Positions 61,217 through 64,000 of a stretch of 64,000 nt of DNA are shown piece after piece. The stretch lies in contig CAZEQY010000002.1 of assembly GCA_964514655.1 (NCBI GenBank), positions 62,001 through 126,000 on the forward strand, read 5' to 3'. Numbering within the stretch: the stretch's first letter is position 1; the number at the start of each line of letters is the position of its first letter. The notes under the pieces were generated by a model, which had not been told where the DNA came from, did no database searches, and saw nothing but the letters and a program-made list of their open reading frames with translations. The position numbers and the translations under genes were made by a program. Origin of the DNA: SZAS-7 sp964514655. Its GTDB lineage: Bacteria > Chlamydiota > Chlamydiia > Chlamydiales > FEN-1388.

Positions 61217-64000
61217 ATGCTGCCATCGGATATGCATACAGTCCCAAAAGAGCCACTAACTCATGCTGAGCCTCTAGGAGTAGAGCTTAGCGACGTTGAT
61301 AAACGCATAGTAGAGCATGTGTGGGTGCTTGCACGTGCTCATACAGGCGATCAAAACATCAGCCTAGAAGCAGGTCTAAAGATCGTGGCAGCAGAGTGGA
61401 AGGATATGGCGCCTTATTTACACGCCCTAGCAGAAAGGGTCTCAATGGTAGCTCTACCCATAATCTCCACTCAAACTATTGAAGCTGTGAGTACTCTTCA
61501 CCCCGCTCTTCAAAAGTTCTCTTTGATCACAAATCCTAGCATTGAAGATATTCAGCAGACACTTGCCGAAATTCATCAAAGTAAGGAGCAGGTTAGAGAT
61601 CTTGCCATTATTGTAGCAAACGGCACTGACGCAACATGGCAGCAAACGGATTTGATAATAAACCTTACGGGCGAAGGCTCCGATGAGCTCTGTTTTGCAT
61701 TGATGGACCATATTTATAGATCAAATGCTGAAAGCCCACCCCATGTCTACGGCGCTGATAAAGTCGATAGTATGCCGGAAAGTAGGCGCCTACACTGGCT
61801 TTTAGGCAATGCCTACTGTAAGCCGGGACAAACAGCAATGATGCTTGCAGCATATGATATTCCTGAGCCTAAAGAACAAAATCTCCTTGTTATTGCCTCA
61901 ACCATACTCTCTCAAACTTCCGATCAACGCACATACGATACACTTTCAGGAAGCCTCTCTCATCAACTTGTTTATGTGACGAGACAAGAGGGGGGCAGCG
62001 TTACTGAACTACACACCAATATGATTGTACAATTAGTGGAATCGGAGGCACGTGCAGGCAGATGCGGCTTACTGCTTCACATCGTAGGAGAAAAACAATT
62101 TAGCAACTTACTTCCACAAGACAGGGTATATACCCTGCTTGCAGAAGCAGAGAATCTACGCACCGGTAATAGGTTTGATGTTGGTAGCCAGGAAGGGCGC
62201 AAAAACCTTCTTATACAGCTTGCAGCCAATCACCTTCCACAACTCCTTGATAAGCAAGAACACCTAGAGCTCTACAAAAATGTGGGTGATGTTATGCCGC
62301 TTTTACGCTCTGGGATCAATCATACGGAAGCTGTTTACAACGAGCTAGCAAAAAATCGGCCCATACAAGATTCTGGTCAATTTGCCCTCCTCTGCGACTG
62401 TATGTATGCCCACCCAGAGGCTTTAGTTTCGCTATTAGAAAAAGGAAAACCTATTCTGCATAAAATGTACAGGGAGCAGTTTTTGAATTTAGTGTTACAG
62501 ATTGTACCTTCACAAATACCTGTAGCGATTCAAGAAGTATTGCTTGATCGCACAAGTGATGCGTGCACAAAATTTGCCTGCCGAGCTATGGGTGTAGACT
62601 GCAATGCTGTTATTACACATTGGTCTGAATTTGCCCCTAGATCAACCCAAGGTTGCCTCCAGGTACTTATGCTTGCACTTACCCAGCCTCATGCAGCATT
62701 AGAAAACCTCTTGCATAGCACAGAAAAAGAGATGATGACCCTTCCAGAAGAGATGCAGGATGCAATCATGTTTTTTGCGGGATTGAGAGACAACCAAGAT
62801 TGTGAAGAGTGTTTAGACCAAATTGAATCGTACTGCAAACAGCATCTTTCCAAGCTCGACATCGCCGAAGCTGTGGCCCACATAAGAAGTTTAGAAAAGG
62901 ACTCCATCGCCCAGATAAATGCCCTACGGGCACTTCTTTATATGACAGGCAGCCTATACGTTAATCAAGCTACTCCTAGTCAAATTGAATGGATTAACAA
63001 AAGACAATTTGCCCTGCGATGTATCGCATATCCAAACCAAAGAGCACGCTTTGCAATGATAGAGAGTCTGTTAACACAAGTTGCCGATGATAAAGCATTT
63101 GAGGCTATGAGAATAGTGTGCGCCCAAAAAGGGCTACTCCCACTAGCCCCGTTACTTGCCCCTATTCTTATGCATGATGAGACCACTTTAAATACTATGA
63201 GAAATAGAATTGCAAAATGTGTAGGAGGGCAGACAGAGCTGTATACAAGCCTCATTACCGCCCTACAAGCACTCAATGAATCGGCACTTCTTACTCGCGA
63301 GCAAAAGTATGACCTTCTCACCCAGATCTTTCCTGATGACAAGCAGACCAAAGAACAGATTGAGAAGGCAGTAGGCATGCTTCAAACCATGTTGCGGGGG
63401 ATAAGCGCACAAAGGCTTCTGAGAGTGGATTTTAAAGATGTAACTATTCAAGCCATTCTTCAAGATGGAATTATGGAAGCTGTCCCCCTCGATCCTGAGC
63501 GCAAAGTCGTGCAGCTGTCCGAACGTTTTAGTCAAAGATTTCCCATACCTGACCCACTTTTACGCTATGCTGCAGGATTGAAACACTCAATCTATCAGGA
63601 GTCATGCACACTGCTTGGAAAATTCGTAACTGGCGTGATTTTGGGAAGTTACCCGCTAGAGCGCTACCTTACGGACACAAACCCACACCTTGAGAAAGTT
63701 TTTGCAGGCAATCCCAAGCTTGCTATTGCTTGGAGTCGGCAAGACGAGGTGATGGCATCTGATTTAGATAAAACTTGCCGCCTGAAGGATGCAAGAGTAC
63801 TTGATACCGATAATTACATGCGCGTGCTTACCTGTGGAGACGTTGGAAACAGCTGCCAAGCAACTGATCAATCTCCTGATACCAACCACTGCTTAACCAA
63901 CTACATGATGGACGGCAAGGTGCGCATGCTAATGATCGTAAACGGTGAGGGAACAGCTATCTCTCGAGCTGTGATGAGAATACTCTATGATGAACAAGCA
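61217..64000 (+). CDS. Large hypothetical protein, truncated by the window end
   Basis: Open for 928 codons from the ATG at 61217 to the last base, with no stop, so the gene continues. GAGG lies 6 bases before the ATG, and TATAAT at 61184-61189 gives a plausible -10. The product is soluble and helical throughout (about 800 residues without a signal peptide or membrane helix), then near residues 850-920 there is a compact block: LTCGDVGNSCQATDQ, NYMMDGKVRMLMIVN and ISRAVMRILYD. I recall a similar GxSCQ ... DGKxRxL ... R-x-x-LRLL block in other chlamydial and effector-like proteins, but cannot name it. Function unknown. Confidence 0.75.
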   Translation, partial: MLPSDMHTVPKEPLTHAEPLGVELSDVDKRIVEHVWVLARAHTGDQNISLEAGLKIVAAEWKDMAPYLHALAERVSMVALPIISTQTIEAVSTLHPALQKFSLITNPSIEDIQQTLAEIHQSKEQVRDLAIIVANGTDATWQQTDLIINLTGEGSDELCFALMDHIYRSNAESPPHVYGADKVDSMPESRRLHWLLGNAYCKPGQTAMMLAAYDIPEPKEQNLLVIASTILSQTSDQRTYDTLSGSLSHQLVYVTRQEGGSVTELHTNMIVQLVESEARAGRCGLLLHIVGEKQFSNLLPQDRVYTLLAEAENLRTGNRFDVGSQEGRKNLLIQLAANHLPQLLDKQEHLELYKNVGDVMPLLRSGINHTEAVYNELAKNRPIQDSGQFALLCDCMYAHPEALVSLLEKGKPILHKMYREQFLNLVLQIVPSQIPVAIQEVLLDRTSDACTKFACRAMGVDCNAVITHWSEFAPRSTQGCLQVLMLALTQPHAALENLLHSTEKEMMTLPEEMQDAIMFFAGLRDNQDCEECLDQIESYCKQHLSKLDIAEAVAHIRSLEKDSIAQINALRALLYMTGSLYVNQATPSQIEWINKRQFALRCIAYPNQRARFAMIESLLTQVADDKAFEAMRIVCAQKGLLPLAPLLAPILMHDETTLNTMRNRIAKCVGGQTELYTSLITALQALNESALLTREQKYDLLTQIFPDDKQTKEQIEKAVGMLQTMLRGISAQRLLRVDFKDVTIQAILQDGIMEAVPLDPERKVVQLSERFSQRFPIPDPLLRYAAGLKHSIYQESCTLLGKFVTGVILGSYPLERYLTDTNPHLEKVFAGNPKLAIAWSRQDEVMASDLDKTCRLKDARVLDTDNYMRVLTCGDVGNSCQATDQSPDTNHCLTNYMMDGKVRMLMIVNGEGTAISRAVMRILYDEQA

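Noticed and set aside
62980..63535. Minus-strand frames of 132 and 90 codons near the right end
   Set aside because: Antisense to the large continuous frame that runs from 61217 to the end of the window and has a Shine-Dalgarno sequence.
1..64000. CRISPR array, insertion sequence, integrase or transposase
   Set aside because: No regularly spaced direct repeats, no transposase or integrase motifs and no flanking inverted repeats were seen.

Overview
The window looks like the chromosome of a non-Chlamydiaceae member of the Chlamydiae (an 'environmental' chlamydia of the Parachlamydiales type). The evidence is the order of the core genes: lptF-lptG, tilS, ftsH, pnp, rpsO, tadA and two small conserved hypotheticals, then rpmE-prfA-prmC, then ffh-rpsP-trmD-rplS-rnhB. 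This is the arrangement I recall from Chlamydia trachomatis (about CT838-CT846 and CT022-CT029). A second core block is xseA-xseB-nadK beside tpiA-secG-def. I saw no tRNA, rRNA, insertion sequence, integrase, CRISPR array or plasmid/phage module.

Between the core genes sit large accessory genes typical of amoeba-associated chlamydiae. Layout: 0-6.6 kb, cell envelope (a fused MurF-Alr, LptG, LptF) and a large membrane-associated hypothetical. 6.6-12.4 kb, tilS, an LRR protein, a flavodoxin-like reductase, ftsH and a DUF2892 membrane peptide. 12.4-21.8 kb, an accessory island with a nucleotidyltransferase-like protein, an LRR protein, a one-chain DarT-DarG-like toxin/antidote and three neighbouring Fic-domain proteins. 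21.8-25.6 kb, the pnp/rpsO/tadA core. 25.7-29.1 kb, an 842-residue hypothetical and a rhomboid-fold membrane protein. 29.2-31.5 kb, rpmE-prfA-prmC.

31.5-39.1 kb is an insertion that separates prmC from ffh. It carries two HIT-family proteins, a serine beta-lactamase-like hydrolase, a small beta-repeat protein, a GHKL-ATPase/metallopeptidase fusion, an archaeal/eukaryotic-type AspRS fused to a YbaK editing domain, and an ITPase of eukaryotic/archaeal style. 39.2-42.7 kb is the ffh-rpsP-trmD-rplS-rnhB operon. 42.7-53.7 kb is a second accessory island: an acyltransferase, three tandem protein kinases (two with signal peptides), a coiled-coil protein, an RNI-type LRR protein and a frameshifted large gene. 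53.8-60.6 kb holds nadK, xseB, xseA, tpiA, secG, def, a GNAT and a TPM-domain protein. The window ends inside a large gene of unknown function.

The core genes serve translation, RNA decay, protein export, lipid A export and peptidoglycan precursor synthesis. The accessory genes are rich in protein-modifying and protein-binding folds (Fic, kinase, LRR, ADP-ribosyltransferase/macrodomain). That fits host manipulation or conflict, though nothing in the sequence proves secretion. Convergent neighbours often overlap at their 3' ends. Several genes have a -10-like box directly before the start codon and no Shine-Dalgarno sequence, which suggests leaderless transcripts. Function calls rest on motif recognition by eye; no database search was possible.
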